NCBI GenBank assembly: GCA_943332445.1
Contig: CALQPL010000028.1
Coordinates: 1-8,884, forward strand
Direction: 5' to 3'
Source of the DNA: Bifidobacterium breve
GTDB lineage: Bacteria > Actinomycetota > Actinomycetes > UBA12327
Length of the DNA: 8,884 nt
Shown here: piece by piece, positions 1 through 6,019 of the stretch
Numbering within the stretch: the first letter of the stretch is position 1
Layout of the letters: every line of letters begins with the position of its first letter
Notes under the pieces: model-generated
Seen by the model: the letters and a program-made list of their open reading frames with translations, nothing else
Databases searched by the model: none
Told to the model about the DNA's origin: nothing
Made by a program: the position numbers and the translations under genes

Positions 1-293
1 CGGCGCGTGACCTCGCCCTCTCCCAGGGCTATGACCTCCCTGACCTGAATGCGCGGATCTGGCAGGCCATCACTCTTGGTGGTGCTTTTTGTCTGGGTCT
101 GGATGGTCGCGAACTTTCGGGTGGCCGAGCCGATCAGGTCGGTGTGTTGGCGGTGGGAGCGCTGGGTGACCTAGCGGTGTTTGATGTCCCCACAGCTGGT
201 GATCCCTTTGCAGCGTTGATTGATCATGGCGCGGGGGAATGTGTGGCCACGGTGCTGGGCGGCACGTTTGTTCATCGACGAGGTGGCCAATGA
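1..293 (+). CDS. Amidohydrolase-superfamily protein, C-terminal fragment (possible aminodeoxyfutalosine deaminase)
   Basis: This is the 3' end of a gene that begins left of the window. Reading from base 3 gives 96 codons to a TGA at 291-293. The residues match the tail of metal-dependent amidohydrolases of the cytosine/guanine/adenosine-analogue deaminase type: an 'ITLGGAFCLGLDGR' segment, then 'GVLAVGALGDLAVFDV' (the family's usual G-x-L-x-x-G-x-x-A-D-x-x-V-x-D return to the small beta-sandwich), and a final 'VATVLGGTFVHRRGG' strand. The catalytic histidines and aspartate would lie upstream and cannot be checked. The stop overlaps the menG start (ATGA at 290-293), so the two genes are probably cotranscribed. 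In bacteria with the futalosine route to menaquinone, an amidohydrolase of this kind (MqnX-type) deaminates 6-amino-6-deoxyfutalosine, and the link to menG makes that an attractive reading. It is inference: other deaminases of the superfamily have the same tail. Confidence 0.75.
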   Translation, partial: ARDLALSQGYDLPDLNARIWQAITLGGAFCLGLDGRELSGGRADQVGVLAVGALGDLAVFDVPTAGDPFAALIDHGAGECVATVLGGTFVHRRGGQ

Positions 294-994
294 CCGAGCC
301 CATCCGCGCCGGACTTGATAAGGCACCCGACGAAGTCGCTGCCATGTTTGATGATGTGGCTCAGCGCTACGACGTGACCAACACCGTGCTGTCGATGGGC
401 CAGGATCGCTTGTGGCGCAAGGCGGTGCTGGCCGCGGTGGATCCGCGCGCAGGCGAGCACGTCCTCGATCTGGCTGCTGGAACGGGCGCGAGTACGCAAT
501 CGCTGGCCGCAACCGGCGCGGACGTTATTGCGTGCGACTTTTCCCTCGGAATGTTGCGCGCCGGTCGAGCAGCTCGACCCGAGTTGAACTTCGTCGCGGG
601 CGATGCCACGCAGTTGCCGTTTGCGGATCACAGTTTTGATGCCGTCACGATTTCCTTTGGACTGCGCAACATCGTCGATCCTGATGCCGGGCTGCGCGAG
701 ATGCTCCGGGTCTGCAAGCCCGGTGGCCGACTGGTGGTGTGTGAGTTCTCGCACCCGACGCAAAAGGCCTTTCGCACGGTTTACACCGAGTACTTGATGA
801 AGGCCCTACCCAGTATTGCCACCAAGATGTCGAGTAATCCTGATGCATATGTGTACTTGGCCGAATCGATCAGAGCCTGGCCGAATCAACGCGAATTAGC
901 TGCTCGCATCAGCGCTGCGGGCTGGGAGCGCACGGCCTTTCGCAACCTCTCGGGCGGGATTGTGGCCCTGCATCGAGCAAGCGCTCCGGAGTAA
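290..994 (+). CDS. menG: Demethylmenaquinone C-methyltransferase (UbiE/MenG family)
   Basis: A 234-residue SAM-dependent methyltransferase, the usual length for the family, that adds the ring methyl group to demethylmenaquinone in the last step of menaquinone synthesis. The family-specific N-terminal block MFDDVAQRYD...NTVLSMGQDRLWR is at residues 19-43. The SAM-binding motif I, VLDLAAGTG, is at 58-66, GDATQLPF at 104-111, FGLRN at 123-127 and the post-motif CKPGGRLVVCEFSHP at 142-156. The C-terminal LAESIRAWPNQREL and LSGGIVALHR complete the UbiE signature. The ATG at 290 is chosen over an in-frame upstream ATG at 239 because homology starts just after it, AGG at 281-283 gives a ribosome-binding site with a 6-nt spacer, and it forms an ATGA overlap with the preceding amidohydrolase. 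It is probably cytosolic or loosely membrane-associated, as its substrate is a lipid quinone. Confidence 0.93.
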   Translation: MTEPIRAGLDKAPDEVAAMFDDVAQRYDVTNTVLSMGQDRLWRKAVLAAVDPRAGEHVLDLAAGTGASTQSLAATGADVIACDFSLGMLRAGRAARPELNFVAGDATQLPFADHSFDAVTISFGLRNIVDPDAGLREMLRVCKPGGRLVVCEFSHPTQKAFRTVYTEYLMKALPSIATKMSSNPDAYVYLAESIRAWPNQRELAARISAAGWERTAFRNLSGGIVALHRASAPE

Positions 995-1026
995 GACTCC
1001 ACGAGCACTGCATTTGCTGGCGGGCG

Positions 1027-1032
1027 TATGCT
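1027..1032 (+). promoter_or_regulatory. Candidate -10 element (TATGCT) before the menJ-like gene
   Basis: TATGCT fits the actinobacterial TAnnnT -10 pattern and lies 72 bp before the GTG start at 1105. No convincing -35 hexamer is present at a 16-18 bp spacing. The nearest, TTTGCT at 1013-1018, is only 8 bp away. If this -10 is real, transcription would begin around 1038-1040 and the Rex-type palindrome would lie just downstream of the start, a suitable place for repression. This is a pattern match only. Confidence 0.3.
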
Positions 1033-1037
1033 TCACA

Positions 1038-1075
1038 CGTACTTAGTGAAAGTTTTCACAAGCGCACAAAGTACG
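1038..1075. repeat. Nested inverted repeats in the menG-menJ intergenic region
   Basis: An outer pair of 7-bp arms, CGTACTT (1038-1044) and AAGTACG (1069-1075), encloses an inner near-contiguous palindrome GTGAAA (1046-1051) / TTTCAC (1054-1059). The inner 2-base spacer is too tight for a good RNA hairpin, so a protein-binding DNA site is the better explanation for it. The outer arms are not centred on the inner ones (centres 1056.5 and 1052.5). They could be chance or a second operator. No U-tract follows, so this is not an intrinsic terminator. Confidence 0.45.
1044..1061. promoter_or_regulatory. Putative Rex operator (ROP)
   Basis: The 18-mer TAGTGAA-AGTT-TTCACAA matches the actinobacterial Rex consensus TTGTGAA-N4-TTCACAA at 13 of 14 specified positions; the only mismatch is A at position 2. 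Rex is a homodimeric repressor that binds DNA when NAD+ dominates and releases it when NADH rises. In Streptomyces it is known to control respiratory genes. The site is intergenic, 43 bp before the GTG of the menJ-like gene and about 1.4 kb before nuoA, and none is seen as clearly elsewhere in the window. It would couple expression of the quinone reductase, and by read-through perhaps complex I, to NADH supply. The sequence match is direct; the function is inferred. Confidence 0.72.
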
Positions 1076-1104
1076 CAACAAATCGCTGAGTTGATTGGGG
1101 CGTT

Positions 1105-2388
1105 GTGAGTCAAGAGTTGGCACCTTCGAGCGCTGACGTCATCGTCGTTGGCGCTGGGCCTGCTGGCTCCACCACCGCCTATTACTTGGCTCAAGCCGGC
1201 CTTGATGTGCTGTTGCTCGAGAAGACCGAATTTCCTCGGGAAAAGGTCTGTGGCGATGGCTTGACCCCGCGCGCGGTCAAGCAGCTCATTGACTTAGGCC
1301 TAGATATCTCTGAAGAAAACGGCTGGATTCGCAACAAGGGACTGCGCATTGTGGGCGGCGGTCACACCATCGAGATTCCGTGGCCGCAACTGTCGACCTA
1401 CCCAGACTTTGGGTTGGTTCGCACGCGCAAGGACTTTGACCAGGCACTAGCCGAGCACGCGGTCAAGGCGGGAGCCCACTTGGTGCAAGGCGCCAACGTG
1501 CAAGGCCCCATCGTTGACGAGCGCACGGGACGTATCACGGGAGTGCGGGCCAAACTCAAAAACGCTGATGGAACATCGGGACCTGAGCAGGAATATCACG
1601 CCCCACTGGTGGTCGCGGCCGATGGCAACTCCACGCGGTTGAGCCTGGCAATGGGCCTGCAAAAGCGCGATGACCGCCCGATGGGTGTGGCTGTTCGCAC
1701 GTATTACACGAGTCCACGCACCAACGATGACTGGCTGGAATCCTGGCTTGAGCTATGGGACGGCGACAAGTTGCTGCCCGGTTATGGATGGATTTTTGGG
1801 GTAGGGGACGGCACGGTCAACGTCGGCTTGGGAATCTTGAACACCAGTTCGGCTTTCGGCAATGTTGATTACAAGGACCTCCTGGTGCGATGGCTCGAAC
1901 AAACACCTGAAGAGTGGGGCTTCCGCGAAGAAAACCGTACCGAGCCCATTCGTGGAGCGGCCTTACCGATGGGCTTTAACCGCACACCGCACTACACCCG
2001 TGGATTGTTGCTGGTCGGCGATGCTGGCGGCATGGTCAATCCGTTCAACGGCGAAGGCATCGCCTATGCGATGGAATCAGGCGCACTGGCTGCTGAAGTC
2101 ATCGTTCAAGCCAAGTCACGCCCGACTTTTGCTCAAGCCGAATTGGCTTTGGCCGGCTATCCCAAAGCCCTTAAGCAGTCTCTGGGTGGTTACTACACCT
2201 TGGGTCGCTGGTTCGTGAAGGCGATCGGTAACCCCGAGATCATGCGGTTGGCGACCAAGCACGGTTTGCCTCACCCACGCGCGATGACCTTGACCCTGAA
2301 AATGCTGGCCAACCTGACCGATCCACGCGGTGGGGACTTCTATGACCATGTGGTGAACACCATGTCGCGGATGGCACCCACGGCATGA
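1105..2388 (+). CDS. FAD-dependent geranylgeranyl reductase family oxidoreductase, probable menaquinone reductase (MenJ-like)
   Basis: A 427-residue flavoprotein of the geranylgeranyl reductase family, which hydrogenates isoprenoid double bonds. The N-terminal Rossmann motif GAGPAG is at residues 16-21, ending in the acidic E39 expected to bind the FAD ribose. PREKVCGDGLTPRA, the family's conserved Cys-Gly-Asp-Gly loop, is at 44-57, AADG at 171-174, and the second FAD-binding block GDAGGMVNPFNGEGI at 305-319. No transmembrane segment is evident. The start is a GTG with GGGG at 1097-1100. Mycobacterial MenJ, from this family, saturates one isoprene unit of menaquinone. Position between menG and nuo favours that role here, but archaeal-lipid-type or chlorophyll-type substrates share the fold, so the substrate is inferred. 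The gap upstream holds a Rex-type operator, suggesting its own redox-controlled promoter. Confidence 0.85.
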   Translation: MSQELAPSSADVIVVGAGPAGSTTAYYLAQAGLDVLLLEKTEFPREKVCGDGLTPRAVKQLIDLGLDISEENGWIRNKGLRIVGGGHTIEIPWPQLSTYPDFGLVRTRKDFDQALAEHAVKAGAHLVQGANVQGPIVDERTGRITGVRAKLKNADGTSGPEQEYHAPLVVAADGNSTRLSLAMGLQKRDDRPMGVAVRTYYTSPRTNDDWLESWLELWDGDKLLPGYGWIFGVGDGTVNVGLGILNTSSAFGNVDYKDLLVRWLEQTPEEWGFREENRTEPIRGAALPMGFNRTPHYTRGLLLVGDAGGMVNPFNGEGIAYAMESGALAAEVIVQAKSRPTFAQAELALAGYPKALKQSLGGYYTLGRWFVKAIGNPEIMRLATKHGLPHPRAMTLTLKMLANLTDPRGGDFYDHVVNTMSRMAPTA

Positions 2389-2503
2389 GCACGCACACCA
2401 CAAGTTCTAGGATGGGCAAGCGTAAATATGGGGTTTTGGGCTGCTTGTTGAGCCTAGGTTCACCGCACTTGATCCATTCGATGTCCGAGAGGATGCGCCT
2501 GAC
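2389..2503 (+). promoter_or_regulatory. Intergenic region before nuoA, possible nuo promoter
   Basis: This 115-bp stretch separates the menJ-like gene from nuoA and is the only sizeable break before the tightly packed nuo cluster. Two TAnnnT hexamers could serve as -10 elements: TAGGAT at 2408-2413 and TAGGTT at 2455-2460. Neither has a good -35 at normal spacing. The second sits inside an imperfect palindrome, GAGCCTAGGTTC (2450-2461), with a perfect CCTAGG core. The TTCAC at 2459-2463 resembles one Rex half-site, but the other half is poor. I see no terminator hairpin, so read-through from the gene upstream is likely. Confidence 0.35.
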
Positions 2504-2860
2504 GTGAACGTCTATACGCCCATTTTGGTGCTCGCCGCCATTGGTGCTGGTTTTGCACTCTTTTCCATCGTTTCTGGTGCGATTGCTGGACCTTCGCGTT
2601 ACAACCGCGCACTCCTGGACGCCTACGAATGTGGCATTGACCCCACCGAGCGCAAGGCAGCCGGAAAGATCCCGATCAAGTATTTCTTGACCGCGATGCT
2701 GTTCATTATTTTTGACATCGAAATCGTCTTCTTGTACCCGTGGGCCGTGGCTTTTGACAAGCTCGGCCTGTTTGGTTTGATCGAGATGATCTTGTTCATC
2801 CTCACCGTTTTCGTCGCCTACGTGTATGTATGGCGTCGTGGTGGATTGGAGTGGGACTAA
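2504..2860 (+). CDS. nuoA: NADH-quinone oxidoreductase subunit A
   Basis: A 118-residue membrane subunit of complex I, normal in length. Three hydrophobic helices are visible at about residues 5-29, 61-80 and 88-110. Between the first two lies the conserved YECGIDP loop (41-47), the flexible loop near the quinone chamber, with its cysteine C43. The second helix carries the family block FLTAMLFIIFDIEIVFLYPW with D71 and E73, and the protein ends in the typical WRRGGLEWD. The start is GTG at 2504, because the nearby ATGs at 2481 and 2493 are out of frame; AGAGGA at 2488-2493 is a fair ribosome-binding site. It is the first gene of the nuo cluster and lies 3 bp before nuoB. NuoA helps form the junction between the peripheral and membrane arms. 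Confidence 0.97.
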   Translation: MNVYTPILVLAAIGAGFALFSIVSGAIAGPSRYNRALLDAYECGIDPTERKAAGKIPIKYFLTAMLFIIFDIEIVFLYPWAVAFDKLGLFGLIEMILFILTVFVAYVYVWRRGGLEWD

Positions 2861-2863
2861 CTC

Positions 2864-3418
2864 ATGGGTCTTGAAGAAAAACTCCCCAGCGGAGTCCTCC
2901 TCACCACGGTAGAAGGACTTGCGGGCTACATGCGCAAGAACTCCCTCTGGCCGGCCACCTTCGGATTGGCCTGTTGTGCCATCGAAATGATGACCACGGG
3001 TGCTGGTCGTTACGACCTTGCTCGTTTTGGCATGGAGGTCTTCCGCGCTTCGCCACGTCAGGCTGACTTGATGATCGTCGCCGGTCGCGTCAGCCAAAAG
3101 ATGGCCCCGGTTTTGCGCACGATCTATGACCAAATGGCTGAACCCAAGTGGGTCTTGGCGATGGGTGTGTGTGCCAGTAGTGGCGGCATGTTCAACAACT
3201 ACGCGATCGTGCAAGGTGTGGACCACGTTGTGCCAGTGGACATGTACTTGCCTGGCTGCCCACCTCGTCCGGAAATGTTGATGGACGCCATCTTGAAGTT
3301 GCACGAAAAGATTGCCGTCGAAAAGTTGGGTGTGCAAAAGGTTCGCGAGGATCTCGCACTCGAACGTTCAGCGCTGTTGGCTGAGCCCACGTCCGCCATG
3401 AAGGGTCTGCTGTCATGA
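2864..3418 (+). CDS. nuoB: NADH-quinone oxidoreductase subunit B
   Basis: A 184-residue peripheral-arm subunit that carries cluster N2, the last iron-sulfur centre before the quinone. The four expected ligands are present: the tandem pair C37-C38 in FGLACCAIEMM, C103 in GVCASSGGMF and C132 in LPGCPPRPE. ARFGMEVFRASPRQADLMIV (53-72) is also a family hallmark. The C-terminal 35 or so residues (about 150-184) are charged and poorly conserved, as usual in actinobacteria. The gene starts 3 bp after nuoA, with GGAG at 2848-2851, and its stop overlaps the nuoC start (ATGA at 3415-3418), so nuoB and nuoC are probably translationally coupled. Confidence 0.97.
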   Translation: MGLEEKLPSGVLLTTVEGLAGYMRKNSLWPATFGLACCAIEMMTTGAGRYDLARFGMEVFRASPRQADLMIVAGRVSQKMAPVLRTIYDQMAEPKWVLAMGVCASSGGMFNNYAIVQGVDHVVPVDMYLPGCPPRPEMLMDAILKLHEKIAVEKLGVQKVREDLALERSALLAEPTSAMKGLLS

Positions 3419-4023
3419 ACGGCGACACCTCCGGCTACGGCGGCTTGGTCGTCAAGTCCGAACCCATAGCGGCAGCTGATCGCCCTTTTGGTGGCGCTTT
3501 TGACTCCATCGCCGATGCGATCGAAGCTGCTGTGCCCAATCACGCGCAGGCCATCACCGGCATCGTGATTGATCGCGATCAAATGACCATTCAGGTCAAG
3601 CGTGAACACCTGGTTGAAGTGGCCCAAGCTCTGCGCGACGACGCGGCCTTGCGCTTTGAGATGTGCCTGGGTGTCAGCGGTGTGCACTTCCCCGAACAAG
3701 TCGGTGCCGAACTCCACGCGCACTACCCGTTGCTTTCGATCACGCACAACCGTCGTGTGTTCCTTGAAGTCACTGCACCTGATGCCGATCCGGTCATCCC
3801 ATCGTTGATTTCGGTGTACCCGACCAATGACTGGCACGAGCGCGAAACATACGACTTCTTTGGAATCATCTTTTCGGGTCACCCGCACTTAACGCGCATT
3901 CAAATGCCCGATGACTGGATGGGTCACCCGCAGCGCAAGGACTATCCGCTCGGTGGCATTCCGGTGGAATTCAAGGGCGCACAAATCGATCCGCCAGACC
4001 AGCGGAGGTCGTACAACAAATGA
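3415..4023 (+). CDS. nuoC: NADH-quinone oxidoreductase subunit C
   Basis: A 202-residue homologue of the 30-kDa subunit of complex I. It has no redox cofactor and packs against NuoD in the connecting module of the peripheral arm. The 30-kDa signature spans residues about 142-178: ERETYDFFGIIFSGHP, then RIQMPDDWMGHPQRKDYPLGG. The first 25 residues (glycine-rich, then SEPIAAADRPFGG) are an actinobacterial-type extension before the conserved fold. The gene is separate from nuoD, unlike the NuoCD fusion of Escherichia coli. The ATG overlaps the nuoB stop, with AAGGG at 3401-3405 as ribosome-binding site, and its own stop overlaps the nuoD start (ATGA at 4020-4023). Confidence 0.96.
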   Translation: MNGDTSGYGGLVVKSEPIAAADRPFGGAFDSIADAIEAAVPNHAQAITGIVIDRDQMTIQVKREHLVEVAQALRDDAALRFEMCLGVSGVHFPEQVGAELHAHYPLLSITHNRRVFLEVTAPDADPVIPSLISVYPTNDWHERETYDFFGIIFSGHPHLTRIQMPDDWMGHPQRKDYPLGGIPVEFKGAQIDPPDQRRSYNK

Positions 4024-5363
4024 CAACCTTTAATGACAGTGATCCTCGCGTGGCCGATGAGCGCGAGACCACCGAAGGCAAAGTCTTTACCGTTCAAGGC
4101 AATGACTGGGATGAGTTGTTGCATGACTTGTCCAGCACCCCAGCCCAAGAGCGCATCATCGTCAACATGGGCCCGCAACACCCGTCCACTCACGGGGTGC
4201 TGCGTTTGATCCTCGAACTCGATGGCGAAACCGTCACCGAGGCGCGCTGTGGAATCGGCTACTTGCACACCGGTATTGAAAAGAACATGGAGTTCCGCAC
4301 CTGGACTCAAGGCGTCACCTTTGTCACGCGTATGGACTACCTCTCACCCTTCTTCAATGAGACCGCGTACTGCCTGGGTGTGGAGAAGTTGCTCGGAATC
4401 ACTGATCAAATTCCTGAGCGCGCCAATGTCATCCGCGTGATGATGATGGAACTCAACCGCATTTCTTCGCACTTGGTGTGTTTGGCCACTGGTGGCATGG
4501 AGCTCGGGGCTCTGACGGCCATGACCTTTGGTTTCCGTGAGCGCGAACTTGTCCTTGATGTGTTCGAGATGATCACGGGACTGCGCATGAACCACGCGTA
4601 CATTCGCCCGGGCGGACTGGCTCAGGACCTGCCCGAAGGTGCCGAGCAAAAAGTGCGCGAACTGCTCAAGATTTTGCCTGGTCGCCTAAAGGACACCGCT
4701 GACCTGCTGGTTGATAACACGATTTGGAAGGGCCGCACCGTCGGTGTCGGCACTTTGGACCTTGCCGGTTGCATGGCGCTGGGAATTACTGGTCCGATTT
4801 TGCGGTCGACCGGTTTGCCACACGACCTGCGTAAGTCGCAGCCCTACTGCGGTTACGAAAACTATGAGTTTGATGTGCCGGTTCAAACCAGCGCCGATGC
4901 TTATGGTCGATTCTTGATTCGTATTGCTGAAATGGGCGAGTCGATGAAGATCATTGCTCAGTGTTTGGATCGCCTCAAGCCCGGTCCGGTCATGATCGAA
5001 GACAAGAAGATCGCCTGGCCTGCACAACTGGCACACGGTGCCGATGGAACGGGCAACAGTTTTGAACACATTCGCCAAATCATGGGAACGTCCATGGAGG
5101 CCTTGATCCACCACTTCAAGCTGGTGACCGAAGGCTTCAAGGTTCCGGCTGGCCAGGCTTACTCTGCCGTTGAATCTCCGCGTGGCGAGCTGGGTGTTCA
5201 CCTCGTGAGTGATGGCGGCACTCGTCCGTACCGAGTTCACTTCCGGGACCCCAGTTTCACCAATCTCCAAGCCACCGCCGCCATGTGCGAAGGTGCGCAA
5301 ATCGCTGATGTGGTGGCCGCGGTCGCCAGTATTGATCCTGTGATGGGTGGTGTCGACCGCTAA
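4020..5363 (+). CDS. nuoD: NADH-quinone oxidoreductase subunit D
   Basis: A 447-residue homologue of the 49-kDa subunit, which with NuoB forms the quinone-reducing pocket. Conserved blocks are GPQHPSTHGVLR at 51-62 (it includes the histidine that faces the quinone headgroup in solved structures), the 49-kDa signature YLHTGIEKNMEFRTWTQ at 81-97, and RMDYLSP at 104-110 with Y107, the likely headgroup-binding tyrosine. The C-terminal ESPRGELGVHLVSDGG is followed by the closing ASIDPVMGGVDR. The ancestral hydrogenase nickel-ligand cysteines are absent, as expected of complex I. An acidic N-terminal extension of about 45 residues precedes the fold. GGAGGT at 4004-4009 is the best Shine-Dalgarno site in the operon. 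Its TAA shares one base with the nuoE ATG. Confidence 0.97.
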   Translation: MTTFNDSDPRVADERETTEGKVFTVQGNDWDELLHDLSSTPAQERIIVNMGPQHPSTHGVLRLILELDGETVTEARCGIGYLHTGIEKNMEFRTWTQGVTFVTRMDYLSPFFNETAYCLGVEKLLGITDQIPERANVIRVMMMELNRISSHLVCLATGGMELGALTAMTFGFRERELVLDVFEMITGLRMNHAYIRPGGLAQDLPEGAEQKVRELLKILPGRLKDTADLLVDNTIWKGRTVGVGTLDLAGCMALGITGPILRSTGLPHDLRKSQPYCGYENYEFDVPVQTSADAYGRFLIRIAEMGESMKIIAQCLDRLKPGPVMIEDKKIAWPAQLAHGADGTGNSFEHIRQIMGTSMEALIHHFKLVTEGFKVPAGQAYSAVESPRGELGVHLVSDGGTRPYRVHFRDPSFTNLQATAAMCEGAQIADVVAAVASIDPVMGGVDR

Positions 5364-6019
5364 TGGCGTTGACCGATAAAACTCGCGCTGAAATGCGCGA
5401 AATCATGGCGCGTTACCCACAAGCCCGGTCGGCGTTGTTGCCGATGCTGCACTTGGTGCAATCCGAAGAGGGCTACGTCACTCCTGAGGGCATCGAAATG
5501 TGCGCCGACGAGTTGGGGATTACCGCTGCGGAAGTCACCGGAGTGGTGACGTTTTACACGATGTACAAGCGTCGTGCGATGGGTAAGCACCACGTTGGTG
5601 TGTGCACGAACAGCTTGTGCGCGATCATGGGTGGCGACGCGATTTTCGCTCAACTCAAGGATCACCTCGGTGTGGGCAACGACCAGACCACCGCTGATGG
5701 CCAAATTACTTTGGAACACATCGAGTGTCAGGCGGCCTGCGACTTTGCACCAGTTCTGACCATCGACTGGGAGTTCTTTGACAACCAGACTCCCGGCTCG
5801 GCGATTGATTTGATGAATGACTTGATCGCTAATCGCGAGGTCAAGTCCACGCGTGGACCGGTCATTACATCGTGGCGCGATAACGAGCGCTTGTTTGCTG
5901 GATTTGCTGACGGCAAGGTCAATGAAGGCCCGGCTGCTGGCGAAGCATCATTGCTCGGCTTGAAGTTGGCCAAGGAACGTGGCGACTCCATTCCGGCTAA
6001 CCCAGGAGCGGACGCCTGA
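5363..6019 (+). CDS. nuoE: NADH-quinone oxidoreductase subunit E
   Basis: A 218-residue homologue of the 24-kDa subunit, with a thioredoxin-like [2Fe-2S] domain that holds cluster N1a beside the flavin of NuoF. Ligands are C81 and C86 (CTNSLC) and C122 and C126 (CQAAC), matching the family's C-x4-C ... C-x3-C pattern. An N-terminal helical domain (MREIMARYPQARSALLPMLH and the 'EEGYV' and 'VTFYTMY' blocks, 11-68) precedes it. The last 55 or so residues, after about 163, form a tail beyond the ferredoxin domain that is not in the short E. coli protein; such tails are common in actinobacterial NuoE. The start overlaps the nuoD stop by one base (TAATG) and the stop overlaps nuoF likewise (TGATG). 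Confidence 0.96.
   Translation: MALTDKTRAEMREIMARYPQARSALLPMLHLVQSEEGYVTPEGIEMCADELGITAAEVTGVVTFYTMYKRRAMGKHHVGVCTNSLCAIMGGDAIFAQLKDHLGVGNDQTTADGQITLEHIECQAACDFAPVLTIDWEFFDNQTPGSAIDLMNDLIANREVKSTRGPVITSWRDNERLFAGFADGKVNEGPAAGEASLLGLKLAKERGDSIPANPGADA

Noticed and set aside
239..289. An upstream in-frame ATG that would lengthen MenG by 17 residues
   Set aside because: The extra residues (Cys-, His- and Arg-rich) overlap the amidohydrolase reading frame, have no family match and lack a clear ribosome-binding site. The ATG at 290 has an AGG-type site and an ATGA overlap.
995..1037. Possible intrinsic terminator after menG
   Set aside because: Only short imperfect self-complementarity is present and no run of T follows, so a factor-independent terminator is not supported.
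2240..3337. A 365-codon open frame on the minus strand
   Set aside because: It lies antisense to the end of the menJ-like gene, nuoA and most of nuoB, all strongly supported by family motifs. Its product is rich in His, Arg, Thr and Gln with no recognisable fold. Avoidance of TTA, CTA and TCA in the sense codons readily leaves such antisense frames open.
3199..3888. A 229-codon open frame on the minus strand across nuoB and nuoC
   Set aside because: Same reason: a shadow of conserved nuo coding sequence, with no family motif and no ribosome-binding context of note.
4686..5300. A 204-codon minus-strand open frame inside nuoD
   Set aside because: It is wholly antisense to nuoD, whose frame contains the 49-kDa subunit signatures. 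The antisense product shows no recognisable domain.
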